Assembly: GCA_009837285.1 (NCBI GenBank)
Contig: VXTU01000057.1
Coordinates: 1 to 33,600, forward strand
Direction: 5' to 3'
From: Chloroflexota bacterium
Lineage (GTDB): Bacteria; Chloroflexota; Dehalococcoidia; UBA2979
Length of the DNA stretch: 33,600 bases
The position numbers and the translations under genes were made by a program. Of the stretch, positions 1 through 8,287 are shown in pieces (position 1 is the stretch's first letter; the number at the start of each line of letters is the position of its first letter). The notes beneath the pieces were generated by a model, which was given only the letters and a program-made list of their open reading frames with translations, did no database searches and was not told where the DNA came from.

Positions 1-70
1 TTACCCCTCTCGAGGCCATTGCAGTTGCTCTGGAGGCTCGTGGGCTGGGAGATGTGTATATGCGACTGCC

Positions 71-102
71 CTTGGGGAGAGGGTTGGGGTGAGGGGGTCC
101 GG
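71..102 (+). repeat. Interspersed GGGGAGAGGGTTGGGGTGAGGGGG repeat copy
   Basis: Matches 33489-33513 and, inverted, about 33552-33580. Confidence 0.6.
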
Positions 103-131
103 CTCCCGCAACTGTCGACCTACTCAGATGG

Positions 132-776
132 TCATGAGGCGACGGGAGCAACGAGCGGGGAGACCGCACCGGGGTTGATCGCCTCCGTGCGCCCTTCGAG
201 GTGCAGCACGCCGACGAGTGCGGCGGTCGCCGCGTCGAGCTCGTCGTGGGTGGGGCGGCGCTTGCGGGGGATGCCGCGCACGCCCACGCGGCGCAGTCCG
301 CGCCGCAACCCATCGCGGTCGCGCTTGCGCGGGATGCCGAGGATGTCCTGCGCCATTCCCGGGTACACCTCGACGACCTCGAAGCCGCGGGTGCGTAGCC
401 GCTCGCCCAGCGCGATGCCACGCAGCGTGAGCCCGACCATCGAGGGGATGAGCGTCGGGTAGGGCCGGTAGCCCATCGCCGCGCACTGCCGGTCGACCTC
501 GCGCATGATCCCGTGGCGCGCGCACTCGCACGTCGGGTCGGCGCAGCAGCGCCCCTCCGGCAGCGCGAGTGGCGCGTCGATCGCCACGACGGCGGGCTCG
601 AAGCGCTGCGCGACGTCCTCGACTTCCTCATCCGTGCGCACTGTGTCGAGGAGCCGCAGCCGCCGGTCCGGGCCGAGCACGGCGACACCGGTGGGGTAGC
701 GCGGCCCGCTGCGCAGGTCGATGCCGAGCGCCAGGGGCCCGGGAGGGGAGGCAGCTGCGGGCTTTGATACACTCAC
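132..776 (-). CDS. DUF429 family protein (predicted RNase H-like nuclease fold)
   Basis: Protein ALGIDLRSGPRYPTGVAVLG...VVAIDAPLALPEGR...YRPYPTLIPSMVGLTLRG...EVYPGMAQDIL...HDELDAATAAL is DUF429-like. GTG start at 776 chosen (ATG at 794 possible); the ORF-track extension to 1112 is antisense to the rhodanese gene. Confidence 0.75.
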   Translation of the reverse strand: MSVSKPAAASPPGPLALGIDLRSGPRYPTGVAVLGPDRRLRLLDTVRTDEEVEDVAQRFEPAVVAIDAPLALPEGRCCADPTCECARHGIMREVDRQCAAMGYRPYPTLIPSMVGLTLRGIALGERLRTRGFEVVEVYPGMAQDILGIPRKRDRDGLRRGLRRVGVRGIPRKRRPTHDELDAATAALVGVLHLEGRTEAINPGAVSPLVAPVAS

Positions 777-804
777 TCGGCGACCTCGCAGCATCCGCCC
801 CCCG

Positions 805-832
805 GGGCTCCCGGAGCACTCACCGGGAGCCC
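805..832 (+). promoter_or_regulatory. Perfect 10-bp hairpin (GGGCTCCCGG-8 nt-CCGGGAGCCC) in the leader of the rhodanese gene
   Basis: Inverted repeat 805-814 / 823-832, 20 nt upstream of the ATG at 853; possible -10 (TACACT) near 768-773. Confidence 0.45.
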
Positions 833-852
833 GTCGTCGAGAGGATAGTCCG

Positions 853-1188
853 ATGGCGGTCAAGAACGAGATGGAGCCCTTCACGCGCATCGACGTGCAT
901 GAGGCCAAGGAGATGATCGACAACGGCGACGTCCAGGTGGTCGACTCGCGCGAGATGCACGAGCACGCCGACGGCCACGTGCCGGGCTCGCTCAACATCC
1001 CGCACATGGCGACGCTGGTGCGCGCCGGTGACCTCGCGACGGACCGCCCGATCCTCTTCATCTGCAAGTCCGGCCAGCGCTCGGCCGTCGCGGCCGAGTT
1101 CGCCGCCACCATGGGCCTGACCGACCTCTACAACGTCGAAGGCGGTCACGACGACTGGGCCGAGGCCGGCTACCCGATGGAGACGTAG
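853..1188 (+). CDS. Rhodanese-like domain protein
   Basis: MAVKNEMEPFTRIDVHEAKEMIDNGDVQVVDSREMHEHADGHVPGSLNIP...ILFICKSGQRSAVAAE...NVEGGHDDWAEAGYPMET; active-site loop CKSGQRS. Confidence 0.9.
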   Translation: MAVKNEMEPFTRIDVHEAKEMIDNGDVQVVDSREMHEHADGHVPGSLNIPHMATLVRAGDLATDRPILFICKSGQRSAVAAEFAATMGLTDLYNVEGGHDDWAEAGYPMET

Positions 1189-1189
1189 C

Positions 1190-1849
1190 GCGCCCGCCTA
1201 CCTCCTCTTCGACATCGACGGCACGCTCCTCGACTCAGACGGGGCGGGCCGTGGCGCGCTCAACCGCGCCTACGAGGAGGCCACCGGCGTCACCGGCGCC
1301 ATGGACGGCGTGGTCTTCCAGGGCCGCACCGACCGCTGGATCCTCGACGAAGTCACGCGGCGCACCGGCGCCACGGTCGACCCGGTAACGTTCCTCCCGC
1401 GCTACTACAAGATCGTCGAGCAGGAGCTAGCCGAGCGGGATCCCCGCCCGCTGCCCGGCGTCCCCGACCTCATCGAGGCACTCGACGCCCGCGACGATGT
1501 GGTACTCGGGATCGGGACCGGGAACCTCCGCCGCGCCGCGTTCCTGAAGCTCGCCTCCGTCGGCCTCGACGGCTACTTCAGGGGCGGCGGCTTCGGCGAC
1601 GACCACCTCGACCGCGTCGGATTGCTGCGTGACGGCGCGCGCGAGATTGGGTGGAGCGAGGGGGAGCGTCTCGTGGTCATCGGCGACACGGAGCACGACA
1701 TCACGGGCGGCAAGGCCGTCGGCGCGTACGTGGTGGCGGTGGCGACGGGCTGGACGAGCCTCGACGACCTCGCGGCCCACGAGCCCGACGCGCTGCTCCC
1801 GGACCTGTCCGATCTCGATCAGGTCATCGCCTTGCTACTGGGGACATAG
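1190..1849 (+). CDS. HAD-superfamily hydrolase (phosphoglycolate phosphatase-like); start unresolved
   Basis: YLLFDIDGTLLDSDGAGRG (motif I) is encoded from 1199, before the ORF-track ATG at 1301; GIGTGN and VIGDTEHDI motifs follow. No ATG/GTG/TTG/CTG in frame between the stop at 1118-1120 and motif I. Confidence 0.75.
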   Translation, partial: APAYLLFDIDGTLLDSDGAGRGALNRAYEEATGVTGAMDGVVFQGRTDRWILDEVTRRTGATVDPVTFLPRYYKIVEQELAERDPRPLPGVPDLIEALDARDDVVLGIGTGNLRRAAFLKLASVGLDGYFRGGGFGDDHLDRVGLLRDGAREIGWSEGERLVVIGDTEHDITGGKAVGAYVVAVATGWTSLDDLAAHEPDALLPDLSDLDQVIALLLGT

Positions 1850-1866
1850 GCGCCGGGGCGCGTTCG

Positions 1867-2262
1867 TCACCCACCGCGCACGAAGATCACCACCGCGACC
1901 ATCGCCAGGCTGAGCGCGGCGACGAGCAGCACGTTGCGGAGGTGCCGCCCGGACGTGCGCATCGCGCTCGCGCGGGGCGAGCCACGTCCGTCCCACCCGT
2001 GGTCGATGAGCACGTCGGCGGCGCGGTCGCGGTCCGCACGGGGGACGAACAGCGCGTACACGAACGGCACGCCCACCGGGTACGCCGACGAGGTCAGGTT
2101 GAAGCGCGCGGCGTCCTCGATGTGCAGCTCGGCGTCGATGCCCGCGTCCAGCAGCGCGTCGAGCCACTCGCCCGCGAGGTCACCGTCGCGCTGCGCGGTG
2201 AGCAGAATGAAGCCGCGCGCCGCCGGCGCTGCGTCCTGGTCTGGATCGGTTTCGAGGGTCAC
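1867..2262 (-). CDS. DUF2007-like hypothetical protein with C-terminal transmembrane helix
   Basis: VTLETDPDQDAAPAARGFILLTAQRDGDLAGEWLDALLDAGIDAELH...VPFVYALFVPRADRDRAADVL...; C-terminal NVLLVAALSLAMVAVVIFVRGG. GTG start at 2262. Confidence 0.55.
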   Translation of the reverse strand: MTLETDPDQDAAPAARGFILLTAQRDGDLAGEWLDALLDAGIDAELHIEDAARFNLTSSAYPVGVPFVYALFVPRADRDRAADVLIDHGWDGRGSPRASAMRTSGRHLRNVLLVAALSLAMVAVVIFVRGG

Positions 2263-2293
2263 GGCCGTCCGGCCGCCGTCCCTGCCGGCTCCG

Positions 2294-4882
2294 TTACGCC
2301 GGCTGGAGCGCGTGGACCTGTACGGCGGCCGTGCCGTCCGCGGTACCGCCCAGCGGGAACAGCGCCATCGCCGCGCCGCCGTCGTACCACGCCGGCACGA
2401 AGACCGTCCCCGGCGCAACGCCATCGTCGAGCCTGGCGGTAATGCGCACCTCGGCGTCACCGGCCGCGAGCACAAGGTCGTCGCCCATGCGGATGCCGAG
2501 CGGCTCGGCGTCGCGCGGGTTGATAAGCGCCGACTCCTCGCGGTGCAGCTTGTCAGCGTCCTCGGAGTGGATCGAGGCGCCCTCCCACGACGTATAGAGC
2601 GAGCGGCCGGTCATGAGCCGCAGGCCGTCGGTGCTGCCCTCAGGCGCGCCGACCGGCTGGTACTGCACACGGCTCGAGGGCATCTCGCCCAGTGCGCGGG
2701 TGCGTGAGGGCAGCAGGTCCTCGTAGCGCGTGTAGCCGTCGATGCGCTCAGCCATGTCCGCCATCACCTCGGCGGCGCGCTCGTAGGCGAAGTCGCCACC
2801 GAGCGCGTTGGCAAGCGCGACCAGGATGGCAACGCCCTCGCGCTCGTCGCGCCGCGGCTCGGCAGCGGGGCGCTGGCGCGTGATGCGGCGGTCGCCGGAG
2901 GTGGTCGTGCCGTTCTTCGCGAAGAACGGCAACTCGGCCAGCACGACGTTCGCGTGCTCGGCAGCGGTCGAGCGCAAGGAGTCGATCACGACCAGCGCGT
3001 CGACGGCCTCAAGGGCGGCTTGCACGTCGGCGGTGCCGGTCGAACTGAGCAGGGGGTTGTCGTCGTGGATGAGCAGCGCGCGGATCGAGCCGTCGCGGGC
3101 GCCCTCGATGATCTCCGTGAATGAGCGGCCGCCGTCGCCGGGCTCGAGTCCCATGTCGGCGAGCCCGAGCGTATTGGCGTCGGCCGGGAGGTAGTGGAGG
3201 CCCATCGCGGCGCGGTCGCCGAGGGCGGCGATGGCGAGGTTGCCGCTGGCGCGCGCCTGCTCGGTCGCGGTTTCGACGCTGAACGGGTCGGGCGCGAACA
3301 CGACGGCGAAGCTGGGGCGCTCCTCGCTCGCGCCGTTGTCATCTGATGGCGGCTCCGGCTTGCGGCCGGCGATGAGCTCGCGCGCCCGCGCGAGTGCGTC
3401 GGCGTCGACGCCTGCGGGCGCACCCGCTTCGCCGGCCGCCGTGTCGAGCGCGTGCGCGAGCTGCTGCGCGGCGAGCGCTTCGTGACCGGGCGAGGGCTGC
3501 AACCAGACCTCGGTGAAGTCGACGAGCTCGCCCCAGCGCGACGAGATGAGCACGAGCTTCGCGCCGCCGTTCACCACGGCGTCCTTCACGCGCAGCGAGA
3601 TGACCTGGTGCGACTCCTCGATGTCCCCGCCGACCACGACGATGGTGTCGGCGTGCTCGATGTCGGCGTAGGTCGAGGTCAGGCGGTCCGAGCCGAGCGC
3701 GCCAGCGAGCGTCGCTGCGACAGCGCGGTGGACGGGGCCACCGACGTGGTCGAGGTGGGGTGTGCCGATCACCTCGCGCGCGAGGCGCGTGAGCAGCGCT
3801 GCTTCCTCGTTGGTGGCGAGCGGCGAGCCGAGCACCGCGACGGCGTCCGCGCCGTGCCCCGCCTTGACCGCCGCCAGTGCCTGAGCGGCCTCGTCCATCG
3901 CCTCCTCGGGCGTGACGGGGAGCAGGCGGTCGCCGCGGCGGGCGAGCGAGCGGCTGAGCCGCTGCCCGTCGGTGACGGCGTCGTAGTGGAAGCGGCCGCG
4001 CACGCAGATCTGGTCGCGGCTGGTCGGGTTGAGGCGGTCGGGGCGCACGATGACCGGGCGGCCGTCGCGCGTGCCGTAGGAGATGGTGCAGCCGACCGAG
4101 CACCCGTTACAGGCCGAGTTCGTCCATTCCTCGGCGAGCGCGACCCACTTGTTGGGCTTCTCCATCAGGGTCGCCGTGGGGCAGACGTCGATGCAGGAGC
4201 CGCAGAAGTCACAGTTCGACTCGTGGACGGCGCCGCCGGTGCCGAAGGCGATCATCGTGGTCGGGCCCTTGCCGGAAAGGCTGATCGCGCCGGTGTGGCG
4301 GAGGTCGGCGCAGGCGCGGACGCAGCGGGTGCAGATGATGCACATCTGCGGGTCGAACTCGAGGAACGGGTTCGCGCGGTCCGGCTCGGGAGGCGGGGCC
4401 TCGTAGTACGAGCGCTCCTCGCCGACCCACGGCTCCTCGAACTCGCCCATGTCGATCAGCTCGGTCGAGGTCTGGAGCTCGCAGCGGTAGTTCTTGCTGC
4501 ACGTCAGGCAGCGGTGCGTGACCACGTCGTCGCGGAGGCAGATCTCGCCCGGCTGGCAGTGGACGCGGCGGTGACAGGTGAGGCAGCGGTCGGGGTGGTT
4601 CGCCATGATCAGCGACATCACCTGCTGGCGCGCGCGTTTCACCTCGGGCTTCTCGGTGTTGACGACCATGCCGTCGCTGGTCACGGCCGTGCACGACAGC
4701 TGCAGGGGCGTCGGTCGGCCGCCTTCGATCTCGACGAGGCACGTACGGCATCCGGCGTACGGCTCCAGGCCGTCGATGTAGCAGAGGTTCGTGATACGGA
4801 CGCCCTGCTCCTTGATCACCTCGACGAGTGGAAGACCCGCCTCGACCTCGATCTCGGCGCCGTTGAGCGTGATGGTCGCCAC
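2294..4882 (-). CDS. NuoG-like / molybdopterin oxidoreductase iron-sulfur protein (NADH-quinone oxidoreductase subunit G family)
   Basis: N-terminal 2Fe-2S (NLCYIDGLEPYAGCRTCLVEIEGG), Cys motifs RCLTC..., CIICTRCVRAC, CDFCGSCIDVCPT, CNGCSVGCTISYG, then a molybdopterin-oxidoreductase-like domain. Confidence 0.85.
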   Translation of the reverse strand: MATITLNGAEIEVEAGLPLVEVIKEQGVRITNLCYIDGLEPYAGCRTCLVEIEGGRPTPLQLSCTAVTSDGMVVNTEKPEVKRARQQVMSLIMANHPDRCLTCHRRVHCQPGEICLRDDVVTHRCLTCSKNYRCELQTSTELIDMGEFEEPWVGEERSYYEAPPPEPDRANPFLEFDPQMCIICTRCVRACADLRHTGAISLSGKGPTTMIAFGTGGAVHESNCDFCGSCIDVCPTATLMEKPNKWVALAEEWTNSACNGCSVGCTISYGTRDGRPVIVRPDRLNPTSRDQICVRGRFHYDAVTDGQRLSRSLARRGDRLLPVTPEEAMDEAAQALAAVKAGHGADAVAVLGSPLATNEEAALLTRLAREVIGTPHLDHVGGPVHRAVAATLAGALGSDRLTSTYADIEHADTIVVVGGDIEESHQVISLRVKDAVVNGGAKLVLISSRWGELVDFTEVWLQPSPGHEALAAQQLAHALDTAAGEAGAPAGVDADALARARELIAGRKPEPPSDDNGASEERPSFAVVFAPDPFSVETATEQARASGNLAIAALGDRAAMGLHYLPADANTLGLADMGLEPGDGGRSFTEIIEGARDGSIRALLIHDDNPLLSSTGTADVQAALEAVDALVVIDSLRSTAAEHANVVLAELPFFAKNGTTTSGDRRITRQRPAAEPRRDEREGVAILVALANALGGDFAYERAAEVMADMAERIDGYTRYEDLLPSRTRALGEMPSSRVQYQPVGAPEGSTDGLRLMTGRSLYTSWEGASIHSEDADKLHREESALINPRDAEPLGIRMGDDLVLAAGDAEVRITARLDDGVAPGTVFVPAWYDGGAAMALFPLGGTADGTAAVQVHALQPA

Positions 4883-4901
4883 GGAGTGCGTCTCCCTGCC
4901 G

Positions 4902-5444
4902 CTAGTCGCGGTCGAGCTTGCCGGGCAGGTGCTGCGGGCCGAAGGAGCCGTCGCTGCCGGCGACGGGGAAGCGGCCGCGTGCCGTGGGCATGGCGGTGCG
5001 GAGCGGGATCTCGTCCTGGCGCTGCCCGTTGGGGTACGTCCCGCCGGTGCGCTCGAGGTACGCCTGCGACTCGCGACTCAGCGCGTCGCGGTCGCGGTAC
5101 ATGTCCTCGAAGACGTAGACGGCGTCGTCATATCGGCCGCCAGCCTGGATGGCCTGGTACGGGCAGGCCTCGGTGCAGAGGCCGCAGTACATGCAAATGC
5201 GGAAGTCGATCTCGTAGCGGTCGACGTTGAGGGTGCCGTCCTCGCGGGGCGAGGTCTGGACGAGGATGCAGCCATCCGGGCAGGCCTGCGCGCAGGTGGA
5301 ACAGCCGGTACAGCGCTCCTCGAACCACAGGAGGTTGGTGCGGGCGCGCACGGGCACGTCGCGCTCCTCCTCCGGGTAGGAGACGGTGATCGGCTGCCGG
5401 AAGATGTGCTTGAAGGTGACGAGCATCCCCTTGGCGATGCCCAT
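4902..5444 (-). CDS. nuoI: NuoI-like 2x[4Fe-4S] subunit (NADH-quinone oxidoreductase subunit I family)
   Basis: MGIAKGMLVTFKHIFRQPITVSYPEE...CTGCSTCAQACPDGCI...DFRICMYCGLCTEACPYQAI. ATG 5444 or GTG 5456. Confidence 0.85.
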   Translation of the reverse strand: MGIAKGMLVTFKHIFRQPITVSYPEEERDVPVRARTNLLWFEERCTGCSTCAQACPDGCILVQTSPREDGTLNVDRYEIDFRICMYCGLCTEACPYQAIQAGGRYDDAVYVFEDMYRDRDALSRESQAYLERTGGTYPNGQRQDEIPLRTAMPTARGRFPVAGSDGSFGPQHLPGKLDRD

Positions 5445-5644
5445 GCCGTAAGCCACGGTGCCCCCTCGCCTGTCGCGGCCGGACCGTGTCCGGCACTCGC
5501 GGCGCAGCATAGCCGACGGGGGGCGTGGGGGACAGCGGAGCGAGGGCGATCGGGGCGAATTGTTCGCGGAAATGCACCAGCCCCTCGGTCCGTGGAGTCT
5601 CTCTCGCCGCGCGCTCGGCCAGCGCACCCGATACCCTCGCCGCC

Positions 5645-6271
5645 ATGACCGACGACCGCTGGGCGCCCGGCACGCACATCACGGCACGCAGCATCTGGGG
5701 CGGCCGCATCTTCGCGGCCTCCTGCTTCGTCGTGATCGAGGACACGGGCGACGTGATCACGGCCTGCACGCCGCCCGGCACCGTCTGGAAGCGCCCCACG
5801 GACCTCGACGGCAACGACATCCGGTTGCCGCACGTCGAGTGGCGGCTGCGCGACGACGTCTGGCGCGGCCGGGGCATGGTCCGCGTGTGGATACGGGACG
5901 TTGCGCACTCGGTGCTGATCTTCCTCGGCGACGGCGACGTGGGCGGCTGGTACGTGAACATGGAGACGCCGTTCCGCCGCAACGCCATTGGCCTCGACCT
6001 GCGCGACCAGCACCTCGACATCATCCTCCCCTCGGACCTGAGCCGGGTGCGCTGGAAGGACGAGGACGAAGTCGAAGCGGCGGTCGCCTTCGGCAGCATG
6101 ACCGCCGAGGAAGCCTCGGAGGTCCGCGCGGAGGGCGAGCGCGCCGTCGAGTGGATCCGCCGGGGGGACCACCCCGCCTTCGACGACCGCTGGCGCACGT
6201 GGACGGTGCCCGAGGAGTGGGACGTGCCAGTCCTGGCCCCGGGCTGGGAGACCTTGCCGCCCGCGATCTAG
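5645..6271 (+). CDS. DUF402 family protein (FomD/nucleoside-diphosphatase-like), copy 1
   Basis: MTDDRWAPGTHITARSIWGGRIF...VWKRPTDLDGNDIRLPHVEW...WYVNMETPFRR...LDIILPSDL...WKDEDEVEAAVAFGSM. Confidence 0.75.
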   Translation: MTDDRWAPGTHITARSIWGGRIFAASCFVVIEDTGDVITACTPPGTVWKRPTDLDGNDIRLPHVEWRLRDDVWRGRGMVRVWIRDVAHSVLIFLGDGDVGGWYVNMETPFRRNAIGLDLRDQHLDIILPSDLSRVRWKDEDEVEAAVAFGSMTAEEASEVRAEGERAVEWIRRGDHPAFDDRWRTWTVPEEWDVPVLAPGWETLPPAI

Positions 6272-6345
6272 TTCCGCCATCCCTCCTGGCACGGGACCCG
6301 TAACACGACGACGATGGACTTCGGACGCGAAGGGGAATTCGAACC

Positions 6346-6912
6346 ATGACCGAAGCCCCCGAGGCGCCTCCCGCGATGGAGTTCCGCCCCGTCACGCCCG
6401 ACCGCTGGCCCGACCTTGCCGCCCTCTTCGAGGCGCGCGGCGGACCGAAGCACTGCTGGTGCATGGTCTGGCGACCATGGCCGACGGGCGTTGAGCGCAG
6501 CCCCGCGATGAAGCGCGCCGCGCTCGAGCGCACCGTGCTCGGCGGCACGCCCGTCGGCATCCTCGCGTACGTCGAGGGCAAGCCGGTCGCGTGGTGCTCG
6601 GTCGCGCCGCGCGAGACGTATCGCAACATGGGCGGCGACGACTACCCGGCCGGCACGAACGTCTGGGCCGTCGTCTGCTTCTTCGCCCAGCGCACGCAGC
6701 GTGGGCGCGGCATCACCGCGCGGTTGCTCGACGCCGCGTGCGCCGAGGCAGCCTCCGCCGGCGCCGACGTGATCGAGGGCTACCCGGTCGACCCCGACTC
6801 GCCGAGCTACAAGTTCATGGGCATCCTCTCGACCTTCCTCGCTGCCGGGTTCGAGGAGACCGGCCGCGTGGGCAAGCGCCGCCACGTCTTCCGGCGCCGG
6901 CTGCGCTCATGA
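6346..6912 (+). CDS. GNAT-family N-acetyltransferase
   Basis: FRPVTPDRWPDLAALFEARGGPKHCWCMVWRP...VCFFAQRTQRGRGITARLLDAA...; stop overlaps the next start (ATGA). Confidence 0.8.
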   Translation: MTEAPEAPPAMEFRPVTPDRWPDLAALFEARGGPKHCWCMVWRPWPTGVERSPAMKRAALERTVLGGTPVGILAYVEGKPVAWCSVAPRETYRNMGGDDYPAGTNVWAVVCFFAQRTQRGRGITARLLDAACAEAASAGADVIEGYPVDPDSPSYKFMGILSTFLAAGFEETGRVGKRRHVFRRRLRS

Positions 6913-7538
6913 CTGCCGAGCTGTGGCAGCCGGGCGACCACATCAGCGGCCGGAGCATCTGGTTCGGCCGCCCGTTCGCGGCCTGGCCCTTCGTCGTGGT
7001 CGAGGACCGCGGCGATGTGCTCGCCGTCTGCATCCCGACCGGCGGCGTGTGGAAGCGGCCGACCGACCTCGACGGCAACGACATCCGGCTGCCACACGGG
7101 GAGTGGTCGTTCCGCGACGACATCTGGTACGGGCCCGGCATGGTCCGCGTCTACATCGAAGGGGCCGCGCACTCCGTGCTCGTCTTCCTCGGCGACGGCG
7201 ACGTTTCGCGCTGGTACATCAACCTGGAGGCGCCGTTCCGCCGCACCGCGATCGGCGTCGACTCGACCGACCAACACCTCGACGTCGTGTTCCCGCCCGA
7301 CCTCGGCGAGCCACGGTGGAAGGACGAAGACGAGCTGGACGAGGCCGTCGCCTACGGGAGCATGACCGCCGCCGAGGCCGCCGAGGTCCGCGCCGAGGCC
7401 GAGCGCGCCATCGCGTGGGTGCGGCGCGGCGACCACCCCGCCATCGACGACCGCTGGCGGACGTGGCGTCCGCCCCCGGAGTGGGGCATGCCCACCCTCG
7501 CGCCAGACTGGGAGACGCTGTCGCCCGCGTCCCCGTAG
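6909..7538 (+). CDS. DUF402 family protein, copy 2 (paralogue of 5645-6271)
   Basis: MTAELWQPGDHISGRSIWFGRPF...VWKRPTDLDGNDIRLPHGEW...WYINLEAPFRR...WKDEDELDEAVAYGSM; aligns end to end with copy 1. Confidence 0.75.
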   Translation: MTAELWQPGDHISGRSIWFGRPFAAWPFVVVEDRGDVLAVCIPTGGVWKRPTDLDGNDIRLPHGEWSFRDDIWYGPGMVRVYIEGAAHSVLVFLGDGDVSRWYINLEAPFRRTAIGVDSTDQHLDVVFPPDLGEPRWKDEDELDEAVAYGSMTAAEAAEVRAEAERAIAWVRRGDHPAIDDRWRTWRPPPEWGMPTLAPDWETLSPASP

Positions 7539-7551
7539 CTGTCCTTGTAGC

Positions 7552-8283
7552 TCAGACCTCGTAGGTCGCGAAGTCCTCCGCCAGCTCGACGCCGTCGAGC
7601 GCGCGCGCCCACTCCGGCACGGCGAGCGGGTCGTAGTGCGTCACGAGCAGGCGTGTGGATGGGTCGAGCGCGGCACGCAGCGCGCGGACGTCGTCCCACG
7701 CCATGTGGCCGTGCTCGCGGTCGCCCCCGCACTCGGCGATGAGCAGGTCGGCTCCCTCGGCGAGACTCAGCAGCGCCTCGCTGTACCCCGTGTCGCCCGA
7801 GTAGGCGACGACGCCCCCTTGCAGCCGCACGCGGAACCCCAGTGCGTCGATGCCCGGCGCGTGGTCCATCGCCACGCACTCCACCTGCACGCCCGCCCAC
7901 TCGAACGCCGAGCCGCCGGCCTGCTCGAACCACTCGATGCGCGGGTCGTCGCGCTGCGGGAGCCGCGAGGATGTCCCGACGACCTCGCGCAGGCGGTCGT
8001 AGATGCCCGGCGGGCCCGCGACGGCCAGCGGGTTGGCGCGCTCGACGCCGTCTTGATGCGCGCGGCGCTCCTCGAGCAGGAACAGGTCGACGCCGCCGAT
8101 GTGGTCGGAGTGCTCGTGCGAGAGCAGCACGAGATCGACTGCCGTCGTGGGTACGTCGAGGCGGAAGAGGTGGGGGAGCGTCTGCGGCGGGCAGTCCAGC
8201 AGCACGCGCCCGTCGAGCAGGAAGCCGCTCCAGTACGCGCCGTGCGAGAACGCGAAGCCGGAGCCGAGGCAGTCCAGGCGCAC
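7552..8283 (-). CDS. Metallo-beta-lactamase fold hydrolase (RNase Z-like)
   Basis: MRLDCLGSGFAFSHGAYWSGFLLDGRVLLDCPP...LLSHEHSDHIGG...AMDHAPGIDALGFRV...YSGDTGYSEAL...LIAECGGDREHGHM. Confidence 0.88.
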   Translation of the reverse strand: MRLDCLGSGFAFSHGAYWSGFLLDGRVLLDCPPQTLPHLFRLDVPTTAVDLVLLSHEHSDHIGGVDLFLLEERRAHQDGVERANPLAVAGPPGIYDRLREVVGTSSRLPQRDDPRIEWFEQAGGSAFEWAGVQVECVAMDHAPGIDALGFRVRLQGGVVAYSGDTGYSEALLSLAEGADLLIAECGGDREHGHMAWDDVRALRAALDPSTRLLVTHYDPLAVPEWARALDGVELAEDFATYEV

Positions 8284-8287
8284 GGGG

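Noticed and set aside
132-1112. 326-aa version of the DUF429 gene
   Set aside because: The N-terminal ~110 aa are antisense to the rhodanese gene; DUF429 homology begins only near ALGIDLRSG.
3452-5230. 592-aa plus-strand ORF antisense to nuoG/nuoI
   Set aside because: Codon-bias artefact in high-GC DNA; low-complexity Arg/Ala/Asp composition, while the opposite strand encodes clear Fe-S proteins.
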